From contig CALXSG010000006.1 of NCBI GenBank assembly GCA_944391075.1, forward strand, positions 1-60,021: a DNA stretch of 60,021 nucleotides, given 5' to 3'. The stretch comes from an uncultured Rickettsiales bacterium (GTDB lineage Bacteria > Pseudomonadota > Alphaproteobacteria > Rickettsiales > UBA1997). Both the position numbers and the translations under genes were made by a program. The notes below the pieces were generated by a model that searched no databases, was not told the origin of the DNA, and saw nothing but the letters and a program-made list of their open reading frames with translations. Shown one piece after another: positions 36,382 through 45,646 of the stretch (within the stretch, counting starts at the first letter, position 1; the number at the start of each line of letters is the position of its first letter).

Positions 36382-37074
36382 CTAATTTTTGATACTGTAA
36401 ATCATAAATCTAACTTTATTATTTGATGGTATAATATCATAGTTATTATAATAGTTTGGTTTATTTTCAAATTTTACTCTAAATTTTCCTGTGCTAGGAC
36501 TTTTATCGTCGAACTTTAAATCTATGTATTTGACAAATTTAGCTCTATATTTTGTTTTGCTATCTTTAAAGCCTAATATCAAAACATTATTTTTAAGATT
36601 TTGTATATAGAATTCTTCAATAGGATTATATAAATCAACAAAATAATAATATGAATCATTTTTTAATGCATCGGATGTTGGTAGTCCGTCAATTTGATTA
36701 TTGCTCTTGTATTTTGGTTCAAAACTAATAATTTTATTAAGATACAAATCCACAAATGGTGCAGTAAAATAATTTGGAATTTTATATGTAGTACCATTAT
36801 ATGGAGCTGGAAAATAACCGTTATAATTGTCACCTGAGTATTGTCCAATTCTACCATCATTATTTACATCACTTGGTAATCTATTTTTTAATGAATAAAA
36901 TGTATTGACAGCTGTGTCAAAGTTTCTTAATTCAGCTATAAAAGATCTTTGTTTTGCACTCTCAATAAGGCTTTGTCCACCTGTTACACCAGCAACAAGT
37001 AAGCCAATTATAATGAGTACTATTGATAATTCAATTAAAGAAAAAGCTATATTATTATATGTTCTATTTTTCAT
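36382..37074 (-). CDS. Type IV pilin-like (pseudopilin) protein, copy 1
   Basis: The 230-residue protein has a class III signal: a short basic leader, then cleavage expected before F in IAFSLIELSIVLIIIGLLVAG, with Glu5 of the mature protein. Ala replaces the usual Gly before the cut. A long N-terminal helix (QSLIESAKQRSFIAELRNFDTAVNTFY) is followed by a globular part with NDGRIGQYSGDNYNGYFPAPYNG. AGGAAG precedes the ATG. A close paralogue lies 31 bp upstream on the same strand, and a 53-bp stretch is identical in both. Such proteins form pilus or secretion pseudopilus tips or DNA-uptake filaments. Confidence 0.88.
   Translation of the reverse strand: MKNRTYNNIAFSLIELSIVLIIIGLLVAGVTGGQSLIESAKQRSFIAELRNFDTAVNTFYSLKNRLPSDVNNDGRIGQYSGDNYNGYFPAPYNGTTYKIPNYFTAPFVDLYLNKIISFEPKYKSNNQIDGLPTSDALKNDSYYYFVDLYNPIEEFYIQNLKNNVLILGFKDSKTKYRAKFVKYIDLKFDDKSPSTGKFRVKFENKPNYYNNYDIIPSNNKVRFMIYSIKN
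36938..36990. repeat. 53-bp perfect repeat in pseudopilin copy 1
   Basis: These 53 bp are identical to 37692-37744 in the neighbouring paralogue. They encode the junction GVTGGQSLIESAKQRSFI. Identity at every third codon position suggests recent duplication or gene conversion. Confidence 0.85.
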
Positions 37075-37105
37075 TAAATCTTCCTAAAAAAATTTTATAT
37101 AATTT

Positions 37106-37855
37106 TTATTGTATTATATCATAGCCGATAAATTTAATTTTATAATTGTTATCGAGTAGTTCGTAGTTATCTTCTTCTGTAATATCAGTATCATCATCAT
37201 TTACTAATTGTACCCTCAATTTTCCAGTATAGGCATTATTATTATCTAGTTTATTATCAATATCTTTTGCAAATTTTGTTTTGTACTTTGAATTGGAATT
37301 ATTAAAACTTAGCAATACAATATTATCTTTAATACCATTTAAATATGCATATTTACCTATTTTAATATCTTGTTGTCTTGTTCTCATAGCAACAAAATAA
37401 TATCTTGACATATTTTGTAATGCATTAGATGTTGGCAATTTTGAATGTTGATTAACATTATTATATTCTGGTTTAAAATCAATAATACTATTAAGATATA
37501 GATCTATAAAAGGTGCCATAAATTCATTTGGTACAGCATATACACTGCCATTATATGAAGCTGGAAAATAGCCATTATAATTATCACCAGAATATTGTCC
37601 AAAGTCCCCATCATTATTAGTATCAGCTGGTAATTTACCTTTGGCAGCATAAAAGGTATTAACAGCAACATCCCAATTTCTTAATTCTGTGATAAAAGAT
37701 CTTTGTTTTGCACTCTCAATAAGGCTTTGTCCACCTGTTACACCTGCAACTAAAAGTCCAATTATAATTAATACAATTGATAATTCAATTAAAGAAAATC
37801 CGTAAATATTAGTATTTTTAATATTTTTAAAAGTTAAATAACTATCGTAATACAT
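37106..37855 (-). CDS. Type IV pilin-like (pseudopilin) protein, copy 2
   Basis: A paralogue of the gene at 36382. It has a prepilin leader ending IYG before FSLIELSIVLIIIGLLVAG (Glu5 kept), the same helix (QSLIESAKQRSFITELRNWDVAVNTFY) and the same GQYSGDNYNGYFPASYNG core. From the ATG at 37855 it has 249 residues. The frame extends to 37915, but that would give an overlong hydrophobic leader. The pair is probably one transcript. The leader peptidase PilD and the pilus motor genes are not in this window. Confidence 0.85.
   Translation of the reverse strand: MYYDSYLTFKNIKNTNIYGFSLIELSIVLIIIGLLVAGVTGGQSLIESAKQRSFITELRNWDVAVNTFYAAKGKLPADTNNDGDFGQYSGDNYNGYFPASYNGSVYAVPNEFMAPFIDLYLNSIIDFKPEYNNVNQHSKLPTSNALQNMSRYYFVAMRTRQQDIKIGKYAYLNGIKDNIVLLSFNNSNSKYKTKFAKDIDNKLDNNNAYTGKLRVQLVNDDDTDITEEDNYELLDNNYKIKFIGYDIIQ
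37692..37744. repeat. 53-bp perfect repeat in pseudopilin copy 2
   Basis: Partner of the repeat at 36938-36990, in the same orientation and reading frame. Confidence 0.85.
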
Positions 37856-37989
37856 AATTATAATTATAAAATTTAACCGCACTATCGATTGTATTATTGC
37901 TATTTTAAAAATCAATAGTTTAATAAAATAAAAATTGATATATAATTTTAAAGTTTTAATATTTAAATATTAAAAATAAAATTTTATTT

Positions 37990-38520
37990 ATGCAAAAAAT
38001 TATTCAATTATTAAAAAATAAAAAAACATTGGTTTTTGCATTTTTGCTTATTTTAGTATTATTTATATTGGATATTTATACAAAAAGATTAGCCTTCGAA
38101 AAAGTTGACAATATTATTGAAAAGACAGCTGGGGTACATAATTATATTAGAATTAATAATTATTTTAATATAGTAAAAGTTATCAATTATGGAGTTAGTT
38201 TTGGTATGTTCAATAATATTCAATATGGACAAATAATTTTATCAATCATTACACTATTGATAGTGCTTTATATTATTTATTTAATTTATAAAAGCAATAA
38301 TAATTATGATATTTATATATATTCATTAATCGTAGCTGGTGGCTTTGGCAATTTGTATGATAGAATTACATATGGTGGAGTTTTTGATTTTTTAGACTTT
38401 CATTTTAATCAATATCATTGGCCAGCATTTAATTTAGCAGATTCTTTAATATGTATTGGTATTGGTTTAATTATATTAAAAGATTTAATAATATACATAA
38501 AAAATAAAAAAGAAAAATAA
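37990..38520 (+). CDS. lspA: Lipoprotein signal peptidase (signal peptidase II)
   Basis: LspA cuts the signal peptide of diacylated prolipoproteins in the inner membrane. The 176-residue protein has four membrane helices and the catalytic Asp motifs GGFGNLYDRI (about 116-125) and FNLADSLICIG (about 147-157), plus the conserved VINYGVSFGMF (N/G motif). It is followed one base later by a histidine kinase gene, probably co-transcribed. Targets in this window include the OmpA-like lipoprotein. Confidence 0.95.
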   Translation: MQKIIQLLKNKKTLVFAFLLILVLFILDIYTKRLAFEKVDNIIEKTAGVHNYIRINNYFNIVKVINYGVSFGMFNNIQYGQIILSIITLLIVLYIIYLIYKSNNNYDIYIYSLIVAGGFGNLYDRITYGGVFDFLDFHFNQYHWPAFNLADSLICIGIGLIILKDLIIYIKNKKEK

Positions 38521-38521
38521 T

Positions 38522-39832
38522 ATGAAAATTAAAAAATATTTTCCTAAAAGATTATTTTATAGATTTATTTTAATTATAGTTTTGCCTGTATTTATAGTAC
38601 AAGTTGTGTCTACATATGTTTTTTATCAAACACATTTACAAAATGTTATAAAAAGATTATCTAATGCCACTATTCAAAATATAGTTTTTATAAATAAGAA
38701 TTACAAAGATGTAGATAATATTGATAATGAAAATCTAAAAGTATATTTCAAAAAAAATCAAAAACTGAAAAGTAAAGATATTATCAAAAGAACAAGTAAT
38801 TTTTTATTTTTTGATCAACAACAATTTTTTATTAGTAGTTTATTGGATTTAATTAACGAACCATTATCTGTGAAAGAAAACGATGATGATTTTATTATCT
38901 CATTTCAAAAGAAAAATGGTATATTAGAAATTCATGTAAACAAAAAAGAACTAATAGTAAAAACTGCTAGAATTTTTGTTATGTGGAATATTGCAATTTC
39001 ATTGTTGACTATTATTATAGCTATAATTTTTATGAAAAATCAATTAAAACCAATAAAATTGCTTAAAAAGCATATTGCAAATTTTTCGCTAAATCAAAAA
39101 ACAACAAAATTTAAACCAACAGGTGCAAAAGAAATTAGAGAGCTTAGTGTGTCATTTATTGAAATGGAAAAAAGATTAAAAAAATTTATCAATCAAAGGA
39201 CAATGATGCTTGCTAGTATTTCGCACGATCTTAGAACCCCATTAACAAGAATGAAGTTAGAATTAGAAATGATGGATGACCCATCAAAAGAATTTTTAGA
39301 AGAAGATATTAATTTTATGGAAAGTATTATTAATCAATATCTATCTTTCACAAAAAGCATTAATAATGAAGATAAATCTATTATAAATATATATAATTAT
39401 TTAAATAAATTTGTTAGAGAATATAAAAAAGTTAACAAAAATATAATATTTAAAACAAAAAATATAGATGAAAATGAGTTGGTTTTAATACAACCATTAG
39501 CATTTAAAAGGGTTTTGCAAAATATTATGGACAATGCATTAAAGTTTGGAAATAAAGCTACAATTAAACTAGTTAGAACAATAAATAAAAAAATAATGAT
39601 AAATATTGATGATAACGGCCCAGGTGTTGAGAAGAAATTTTTAGAAAAATTATGTGAACCATTTTTTAAAACAGATAAATCTAGAAATATTGATAATAAA
39701 GGTGTTGGCCTTGGACTATCCATAGCAAAAGATATTGTACTTGCAAACAATGGTGAATTAAATTTTAATAAATCTAAATCTATGGGCGGTTTAAATGTTC
39801 AAATTACTTTAAAATTATATGATGAATTTTAG
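38522..39832 (+). CDS. Membrane sensor histidine kinase (orphan)
   Basis: The 436-residue protein has two membrane helices (about 12-32 and 155-175) around a periplasmic sensor of about 120 residues, a HAMP linker, and a dimerisation domain with the phospho-acceptor His in [16 protein letters not shown] (about residue 236). The HATPase domain has [10 protein letters not shown] (N box), DDNGPGV (G1) and [11 protein letters not shown] (G2). It resembles EnvZ-type osmosensor kinases. No response regulator gene is adjacent, unlike the usual ompR-envZ pair. It follows lspA by one base and overlaps the end of mnmG by 4 bp. Confidence 0.9.
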   Translation: MKIKKYFPKRLFYRFILIIVLPVFIVQVVSTYVFYQTHLQNVIKRLSNATIQNIVFINKNYKDVDNIDNENLKVYFKKNQKLKSKDIIKRTSNFLFFDQQQFFISSLLDLINEPLSVKENDDDFIISFQKKNGILEIHVNKKELIVKTARIFVMWNIAISLLTIIIAIIFMKNQLKPIKLLKKHIANFSLNQKTTKFKPTGAKEIRELSVSFIEMEKRLKKFINQRTMMLASISHDLRTPLTRMKLELEMMDDPSKEFLEEDINFMESIINQYLSFTKSINNEDKSIINIYNYLNKFVREYKKVNKNIIFKTKNIDENELVLIQPLAFKRVLQNIMDNALKFGNKATIKLVRTINKKIMINIDDNGPGVEKKFLEKLCEPFFKTDKSRNIDNKGVGLGLSIAKDIVLANNGELNFNKSKSMGGLNVQITLKLYDEF

Positions 39833-41670
39833 TCCTGTTTACTTTTAATAGCAATTAATAAAGCCATAACACTAGCTTGTGTAATACCAGGTATTTTTGA
39901 AGCCGCACTAATTGTAAATGGTCTATATTTATTAAATTTTTCTCTTACTTCATTAGATAAACTACCAATAGAATTATAATCAAAATCATTTGGTATTCTT
40001 AATTCTTCCTCTTTTTTAAATAATTCAATATTTTTTAATGATCTTTCAATATAAGGTTTATACATACCCTCTATTGCTATTTGTTCTCTAATTTCTGGTT
40101 TTATATTAGAAATTTCAGGCCATACATTTAATAATTGTTCCATAGTTATATTAGGAAAACCTAATAATTCAAAAGCACTTCTTCTATTTCCGTCTTGTTT
40201 TATAGATATATCATATTTTAATAATTCATTAGGTGTGATAGTTAATGAACTTAATAATTCTATACCCTGCTCTATTGCATTTTTTCTAGCTAAAAATTTT
40301 TCCTCTCTTTCTTTTGAAATTAGGCCTAATTTTATTGCTTTTTCTGTAAGTCTTAAATCAGCATTATCAGCTCTAATATTTAATCTATATTCTGCTCTTG
40401 ATGTAAACATTCTATAAGGTTCATTAGTTCCTAATGTTGTTAAATCATCAATCATAACACCAATAAAACTTTCATTTCTATTTAAAATAAACTCTTCACC
40501 ATCAGGCAATGCTGCATTAATTCCTGCAACTAATCCTAACCCACCAGCTTCTTCATAACCCGTTGTTCCATTTATTTGTCCTGCAAAATATAAATTTTTA
40601 ATTTTTTTAGTTTCTAATGTTGGGTATAATTCTCGTGGGTCAATAAAATCATATTCAATAGCATATGCATATCTAAGAATTTCGCAATTTTCTAACCCTT
40701 TAATTGAGTGTATAAATTTATCTTGTACATCTCTTGGCAAAGATGTAGAAATACCATTAGGATACACAACATCACTATCAAGCCCTTCAACTTCTAAAAA
40801 TATTTGATGTCTATCTTTATCAGCAAATCTAACTAATTTATCTTCTATTGAAGGACAATATCGTGGCCCCCTACCAGTAATTTTTCCACCATATAAAGCA
40901 CTTCTTTTTATATTATCTAATATAATTTTGTGAGTTTCCGCATTTGTATATGTGATAGGACAAACTATTTGTTCATTTGTAATTTTTTCAGTAATATAAG
41001 AAAATGGTTTAGGTTTATCATCAGCTTTTTGAACTTCTAAACCTTCATAATTTATTGTATCTTTCTTGATTCTGGCAGGTGTACCTGTTTTTAATCTAGC
41101 TACATCAAAACCAATATTTCTAATTGTTTCAGCAAGTTTTTTAGATGGTTTTTCGTTAATTCTTCCAGCTTCATAACTATCAAAGCCAATAAAAATCATA
41201 CCATTTAAAAATGTACCAGTTGTTAAAATTACTTTTTTAGCATATATTTTTTTATCACCATTTACAATAACACCCTTTACAACACTATTTTCAATAATTA
41301 AATCTTCAACTTCTCCTTCGATAAGTGTTAAGTTTTTATAATTATTTACTAGTTCAAGTGCATATTTTTTATATAGTTTTCTATCTATTTGAGTTCTAGG
41401 AGAATGTACAGCTGGGCCTTTTGTAGCATTTAAAATTCTAAATTGAATACCCGCTTTATCAGCTAAAATGCCCATAACACCACCCATAGCATCAATTTCT
41501 CGTACAATAGTACCTTTTGCAACTCCACCAATTGAAGGATTGCAAGACAATTCACCAATATTCTCCTTACTAAATGTTATAAGTGCTGTATTCTTTCCCA
41601 TTCTAGCACTAGCTGTTGATGCTTCTAAACCAGCATGTCCACCACCTATAACAACAACATCATACTCCAT
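39829..41670 (-). CDS. mnmG: tRNA uridine-5-carboxymethylaminomethyl modification enzyme MnmG
   Basis: MnmG (GidA) is the FAD enzyme that, with MnmE, makes cmnm5U34 in certain tRNAs. The 613-residue protein has the FAD-binding [13 protein letters not shown] start, [21 protein letters not shown]-like motifs, and the C-terminal MnmE-binding domain ending in [27 protein letters not shown]. mnmE is not in this window. The gene runs in the same direction as dnaB upstream of it. Confidence 0.97.
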   Translation of the reverse strand: MEYDVVVIGGGHAGLEASTASARMGKNTALITFSKENIGELSCNPSIGGVAKGTIVREIDAMGGVMGILADKAGIQFRILNATKGPAVHSPRTQIDRKLYKKYALELVNNYKNLTLIEGEVEDLIIENSVVKGVIVNGDKKIYAKKVILTTGTFLNGMIFIGFDSYEAGRINEKPSKKLAETIRNIGFDVARLKTGTPARIKKDTINYEGLEVQKADDKPKPFSYITEKITNEQIVCPITYTNAETHKIILDNIKRSALYGGKITGRGPRYCPSIEDKLVRFADKDRHQIFLEVEGLDSDVVYPNGISTSLPRDVQDKFIHSIKGLENCEILRYAYAIEYDFIDPRELYPTLETKKIKNLYFAGQINGTTGYEEAGGLGLVAGINAALPDGEEFILNRNESFIGVMIDDLTTLGTNEPYRMFTSRAEYRLNIRADNADLRLTEKAIKLGLISKEREEKFLARKNAIEQGIELLSSLTITPNELLKYDISIKQDGNRRSAFELLGFPNITMEQLLNVWPEISNIKPEIREQIAIEGMYKPYIERSLKNIELFKKEEELRIPNDFDYNSIGSLSNEVREKFNKYRPFTISAASKIPGITQASVMALLIAIKSKQD

Positions 41671-41750
41671 ATACTAAAAAACAAAATTCTATAATATAAA
41701 AAACAACATAAAAAAATAAATAAAAAATTTTATTTTACAATGATTATTTA

Positions 41751-43214
41751 TTATTTTTCATCAATAATATCATAATGTCCTGCATAGTCTTGAAATTTAC
41801 TAATGCCACTATCAAACCTAAGTACAACATTACCTATTGGCCCATTTCTATGTTTTGCAACAATAATTTCTGTTTTATTTCTTATTTTACCCATTCTCGC
41901 AATCCATTCATTCATTTTAGGATCACCATCCATAGGTTTTTTTCTTTCTTCATAATATTCTTCTCTATAAATAAACATAACAATATCAGCATCTTGTTCG
42001 ATAGTTCCCGATTCCCTTAAATCTGATAATTGTGGCTTTTTATCTTCTCTTTGTTCCACACTTCTTGATAATTGTGATAAAGCTATAACAGGAATACCAA
42101 ACTCTTTTGCAATAGCTTTTAAACCCATAGTAATTTCACCAATTTCTAAAACCCTATTAGATTTAGATTGTGCACTTGTACCCTGTGCTAATTGCAAATA
42201 GTCCAAAAAAACCATACCTAAATTTTTTTGTCTAACCATTCTTCTAACTCTTGTTCTAATAGCTGCAATAGACAAAGCTGGTGTATCATCAATATAAAAT
42301 GGCATTCTAGAAATCTCATCGGCTTTATTTACTATTTTATCAAAATCTTCTTTTTCAATTTCACCTGTTCTAAAATTTGTAGCATTAATAGCTGTTTCTC
42401 TTGATAAAATTCTAGAAGCTATTTGATCAGCCGGCATTTCTAATGAAAAGAAACCAACGGATCGTCTAGTTTTATCCCTTCCCTCTTTATATTCTTCATC
42501 AAAAAATTTAGCCGCATTATATGCAAGATTAATAGCAAAAGCGGACTTACCCATAGATGGCCTACCCGCAAGAATTACTAAATCACCTGCTTGAAAACCA
42601 CCCAACAATCTATCCATATCCATATAACTAGATGGAATACCGCTAATATTACCTTCTCTTTCAATAGCTAAACGAGTTTTATTAACTGTTTCAGCCAATG
42701 AATTAGCAATACCTGTAAAACTTTTTGTATTTTCACCCAAATAACTTAAATTAAATAGTTCACCTTCTGCTTCTTCTATAAGTTTTTGTGCAGTATAAGA
42801 TGAGCTATTTTTATATGAATTATTAACTATTTCCTCACCTATTGAAACCAATTCTCTTTTTAATGCTAAATCTTTAATAATTGTAGCATAGTCCACAATA
42901 TCAATTATACCTGTTCCCATATTTAATAAAACAGTCAAATAACTACTGCCACCAAGAGTTTTAATAACTTCATCATTGTCAAAAAACAATTTTAACGTAA
43001 CACTATCAGCAACTATATTACTTCTAAGCGTCGTTTGAATAATATAATCATAAATTTTTTGATGTGCTGGTTCATAAAAACTTTCGCTTTTTAAAATATC
43101 ATTTACTTTTCCTAAATAATCATTATTTAAAATGATAGCGCCCAATATTGTTTGTTCTGCTTCAATATTAAATAATTTAGGTCTTTCTAGTGTATTTTTG
43201 TTTTCTTCTTGCAT
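41751..43214 (-). CDS. dnaB: Replicative DNA helicase DnaB
   Basis: DnaB unwinds DNA at the replication fork. The 487-residue protein has the N-terminal helical domain starting at FNIEAEQTILGAIILNN, then the RecA-like domain with Walker A AGRPSMGKSAFA, GFFSLEMPADQIASR, and VFLDYLQLAQG as Walker B. The SQLSRSVEQREDKKPQLSDLRESGTIEQDADIVMFIYR segment is diagnostic. Length is normal. It lies between mnmG and pgk on the minus strand. Confidence 0.97.
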   Translation of the reverse strand: MQEENKNTLERPKLFNIEAEQTILGAIILNNDYLGKVNDILKSESFYEPAHQKIYDYIIQTTLRSNIVADSVTLKLFFDNDEVIKTLGGSSYLTVLLNMGTGIIDIVDYATIIKDLALKRELVSIGEEIVNNSYKNSSSYTAQKLIEEAEGELFNLSYLGENTKSFTGIANSLAETVNKTRLAIEREGNISGIPSSYMDMDRLLGGFQAGDLVILAGRPSMGKSAFAINLAYNAAKFFDEEYKEGRDKTRRSVGFFSLEMPADQIASRILSRETAINATNFRTGEIEKEDFDKIVNKADEISRMPFYIDDTPALSIAAIRTRVRRMVRQKNLGMVFLDYLQLAQGTSAQSKSNRVLEIGEITMGLKAIAKEFGIPVIALSQLSRSVEQREDKKPQLSDLRESGTIEQDADIVMFIYREEYYEERKKPMDGDPKMNEWIARMGKIRNKTEIIVAKHRNGPIGNVVLRFDSGISKFQDYAGHYDIIDEK

Positions 43215-43302
43215 TTTAGCTATATTAAAATTTCTTTTTATTTCTATACAAAATATAAAAAATAAAAAATAAAAAATCTACTTATTAATATATCAACAAA
43301 AA

Positions 43303-43333
43303 TGACACTGCAAAATAAATATTTACAGTGTCA
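43303..43333 (-). terminator. pgk terminator
   Basis: TGACACTG (43303-43310) pairs perfectly with CAGTGTCA (43326-43333). On the minus strand five T follow. It lies 21 bp after the pgk stop. Confidence 0.88.
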
Positions 43334-43354
43334 AAATAAAATAATAAATAATAA

Positions 43355-44551
43355 TTATTTCATAATTTTTTCAACAGCGGGTAATTTTCCTTTTTCTAAC
43401 CATTTTAAGAAAGCACCACCAGCAGTTGATACATAAGTAAAATCTTTTGTGATATTAGCCTTATTTAAAGCAGCTAAAATATCACCACCACCTGCAACTG
43501 ACTTAATATTTCCTTTCTTTGTTAAATCAGCAATATATGCAGCTAAGCTATCTGTTCCTTTATTGAATGGTGAAATTTCATAGATACCAATAGGACCATT
43601 CCAAATAACTGTTTTGCATTTTTCAAGTGTATTTTCAATCTTTTTAAGCGTTTCTTCACCTAAATCCACAATAACATCATCAGTAGCAACATTATCAACA
43701 GAAACTGTTTTTACTGTTTGATTTTCAGCAACTTGTGGAGCTACAACAACATCAACTGGCAAAATAACTTCACAATTATTTGCTTTTGCATCAGCTAATA
43801 AATCTAATGCATCTTGTTTCAATTCTTCTTCTTTAAGTGAATTTCCAACAGGTTTTCCTAATGCATATAAGAAAGTATTAGCCATACCACCACCAACTAC
43901 AACATATTCGTATTTTTTAACTAATGCTTTTAATAATTCTAATTTTGTAGAAACTTTTGAACCACCAACAATAACCATAACTGGTTTTTCAGGATTGGAA
44001 ACTAAATTAGTTAAATTTTCAATTTCTTCTTCTAATGTGAAACCTGCATAAGCTGGAAGTAATGCTGGTACACCAACCATAGAAGCATGTTTTCTATGAC
44101 ATGTTGAGAAAGCATCATTTACATAAATTTCAGCTAAACTAGCTAATTCTTTTGCATAATTTTCGTCATTAGCTTCTTCACCTGGATGGAATCTAAGATT
44201 TTCAAGTAAAATAACTTCACCATAATTTGTATTAGCAATATCTTTTTTTGTTTGTTCGCCAATACAATCATTTGAAAAATTAAATTTTACTTTTGGCATT
44301 AATTCTTTTAATCTTTCTAGAACAATTTTTAAAGATAATTCTTCTTTAACAACTCCTTTTGGACTTCCTAAATGAGAAGTTAAAACAACTTTTGCACCAT
44401 TATTTACTAAATATTCAATAGTAGGCATTGTTGCTTTAATTCTAGTATCATCAATAATTTTTCCATCTTTGATACTAACATTCATATCAGCTCTAACAAA
44501 AACAACTTTATCTTTTACGTTCAAATCTTTAATTTTATTAAACATTTTCAT
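43355..44551 (-). CDS. pgk: Phosphoglycerate kinase
   Basis: PGK transfers phosphate from 1,3-bisphosphoglycerate to ADP in glycolysis. The 398-residue protein has the N-terminal VVFVRADMNV, the substrate-binding LTSHLGSPKG and NDAFSTCHRKHAS segments, VIVGGSKVSTKLELL, and the C-terminal VAGGGDILAALN and YVSTAGGAFLKWLEKGKLP. The start could be the ATG two codons later (44545). With gapA it shows a working lower glycolysis, unlike strict obligate intracellular Rickettsiales. Confidence 0.97.
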   Translation of the reverse strand: MKMFNKIKDLNVKDKVVFVRADMNVSIKDGKIIDDTRIKATMPTIEYLVNNGAKVVLTSHLGSPKGVVKEELSLKIVLERLKELMPKVKFNFSNDCIGEQTKKDIANTNYGEVILLENLRFHPGEEANDENYAKELASLAEIYVNDAFSTCHRKHASMVGVPALLPAYAGFTLEEEIENLTNLVSNPEKPVMVIVGGSKVSTKLELLKALVKKYEYVVVGGGMANTFLYALGKPVGNSLKEEELKQDALDLLADAKANNCEVILPVDVVVAPQVAENQTVKTVSVDNVATDDVIVDLGEETLKKIENTLEKCKTVIWNGPIGIYEISPFNKGTDSLAAYIADLTKKGNIKSVAGGGDILAALNKANITKDFTYVSTAGGAFLKWLEKGKLPAVEKIMK

Positions 44552-44620
44552 AAAAATTTATTAATACATTTCTTAAAATAATATAAAATGCTTTATTTGC
44601 AAGAAAAAATTATTTTTATT

Positions 44621-45622
44621 TTATCTAGATATTTCATTATCTATAATTGTAGAAACTGCGTTTTTTAACTCATTTATTTGAGATGATAAATTATTTATTT
44701 CAGTCATGATAATATTAGCAACAGCAGAATTTTTAACACCCGATAAGGCCATTTTTAAAGAATTAATTTTTTGATTTAATATGTCAATTTTATCTTTCGC
44801 TTGTTGTTCATTTTGTATATTAAATTTTACAAAAGTTTCTTTTGCTGTTTTTATTTTTTCTTTATTATTTATAATTTTATCTACAAATTTTTCATCTTTT
44901 GTATTTATTTTTATATTATGTTGTTCAAGAATTGTTTTAATTTTATTTTCTTTTTGAATTTTATTATTTTCTTCTTTTTTGTCTTTATCTAGCTTATTTT
45001 CTTTATCTTTTTTCTCTTTTTCCTCTTGTTCTTTCTTTTCTTTTTCTTTTTGTTCTCGTTCTTTATTATCTTTTTCTTCTTTTTCTTTTTTCTCCTTCTC
45101 TTCCTTTTCTATTTGTTCTTTTGCTTTTTTCTCTCTTTCTTGTTTTTCTTTTTCCTCTTTTTCGGTTTGCAACTTTTTTTCTTCTTCTTTTTCTTGTTCA
45201 TGCTTTTTGTTTATTTTCTTTTCCTCTTCTTCTAATTTTCTTCTATTTTCTTCCTTTTGTTTTTCATCTTCTTTTTCTTTATTTTTCTTTTCAGTAATTT
45301 CTCTTTCTTTTTTATTTTCAATTTCCGCTGTAATTTCTATGATTTTATTTACAATATCATTTGTGGTTAAATTTTTACTTTCAGTTGATAATAAAAATTC
45401 TTCAAGTTTTTTTAATATAGCTTCGTTAATATTAGTAATTAAATTTCTATTTTTTGAACTTTTTTTATTACTTATAATATTATTTAACTGTTTAATTAAT
45501 TCTCTAAATTTAAATTTATTTGACGAATACTCACTAAGTAAAAAATTATCGAACTTTTTACTATGCGGTGTTATAATTTTTAATACACTTATTATATCTT
45601 TAAATTCATCATTATTCTTCAT
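44621..45622 (-). CDS. Lys/Glu-rich helical protein of unknown function
   Basis: The 333-residue protein has three parts: an N-terminal helical domain (about 1-100), an uninterrupted Lys/Glu/Gln-rich stretch (about 103-228), and a C-terminal helical region (about 229-333) ending in INNLSSQINELKNAVSTIIDNEISR, which is coiled-coil-prone. The central run of alternating E and K groups resembles ER/K single alpha helices, which act as rigid rods. No signal peptide or membrane segment is seen. It lies between pgk and yidC, each with short gaps. Phe/Ser-rich frames on the other strand are shadows of this composition. Confidence 0.8.
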   Translation of the reverse strand: MKNNDEFKDIISVLKIITPHSKKFDNFLLSEYSSNKFKFRELIKQLNNIISNKKSSKNRNLITNINEAILKKLEEFLLSTESKNLTTNDIVNKIIEITAEIENKKEREITEKKNKEKEDEKQKEENRRKLEEEEKKINKKHEQEKEEEKKLQTEKEEKEKQEREKKAKEQIEKEEKEKKEKEEKDNKEREQKEKEKKEQEEKEKKDKENKLDKDKKEENNKIQKENKIKTILEQHNIKINTKDEKFVDKIINNKEKIKTAKETFVKFNIQNEQQAKDKIDILNQKINSLKMALSGVKNSAVANIIMTEINNLSSQINELKNAVSTIIDNEISR

Positions 45623-45646
45623 ACAATATTATAAATAATATTACAA

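Noticed and set aside
44979-45638. Long Ser/Phe-rich open frames on the plus strand opposite the Lys/Glu-rich gene
   Set aside because: They mirror the repetitive GAA/AAA codons of the minus-strand protein. A run of Phe, Ser and Leu with no start signal is an antisense shadow.
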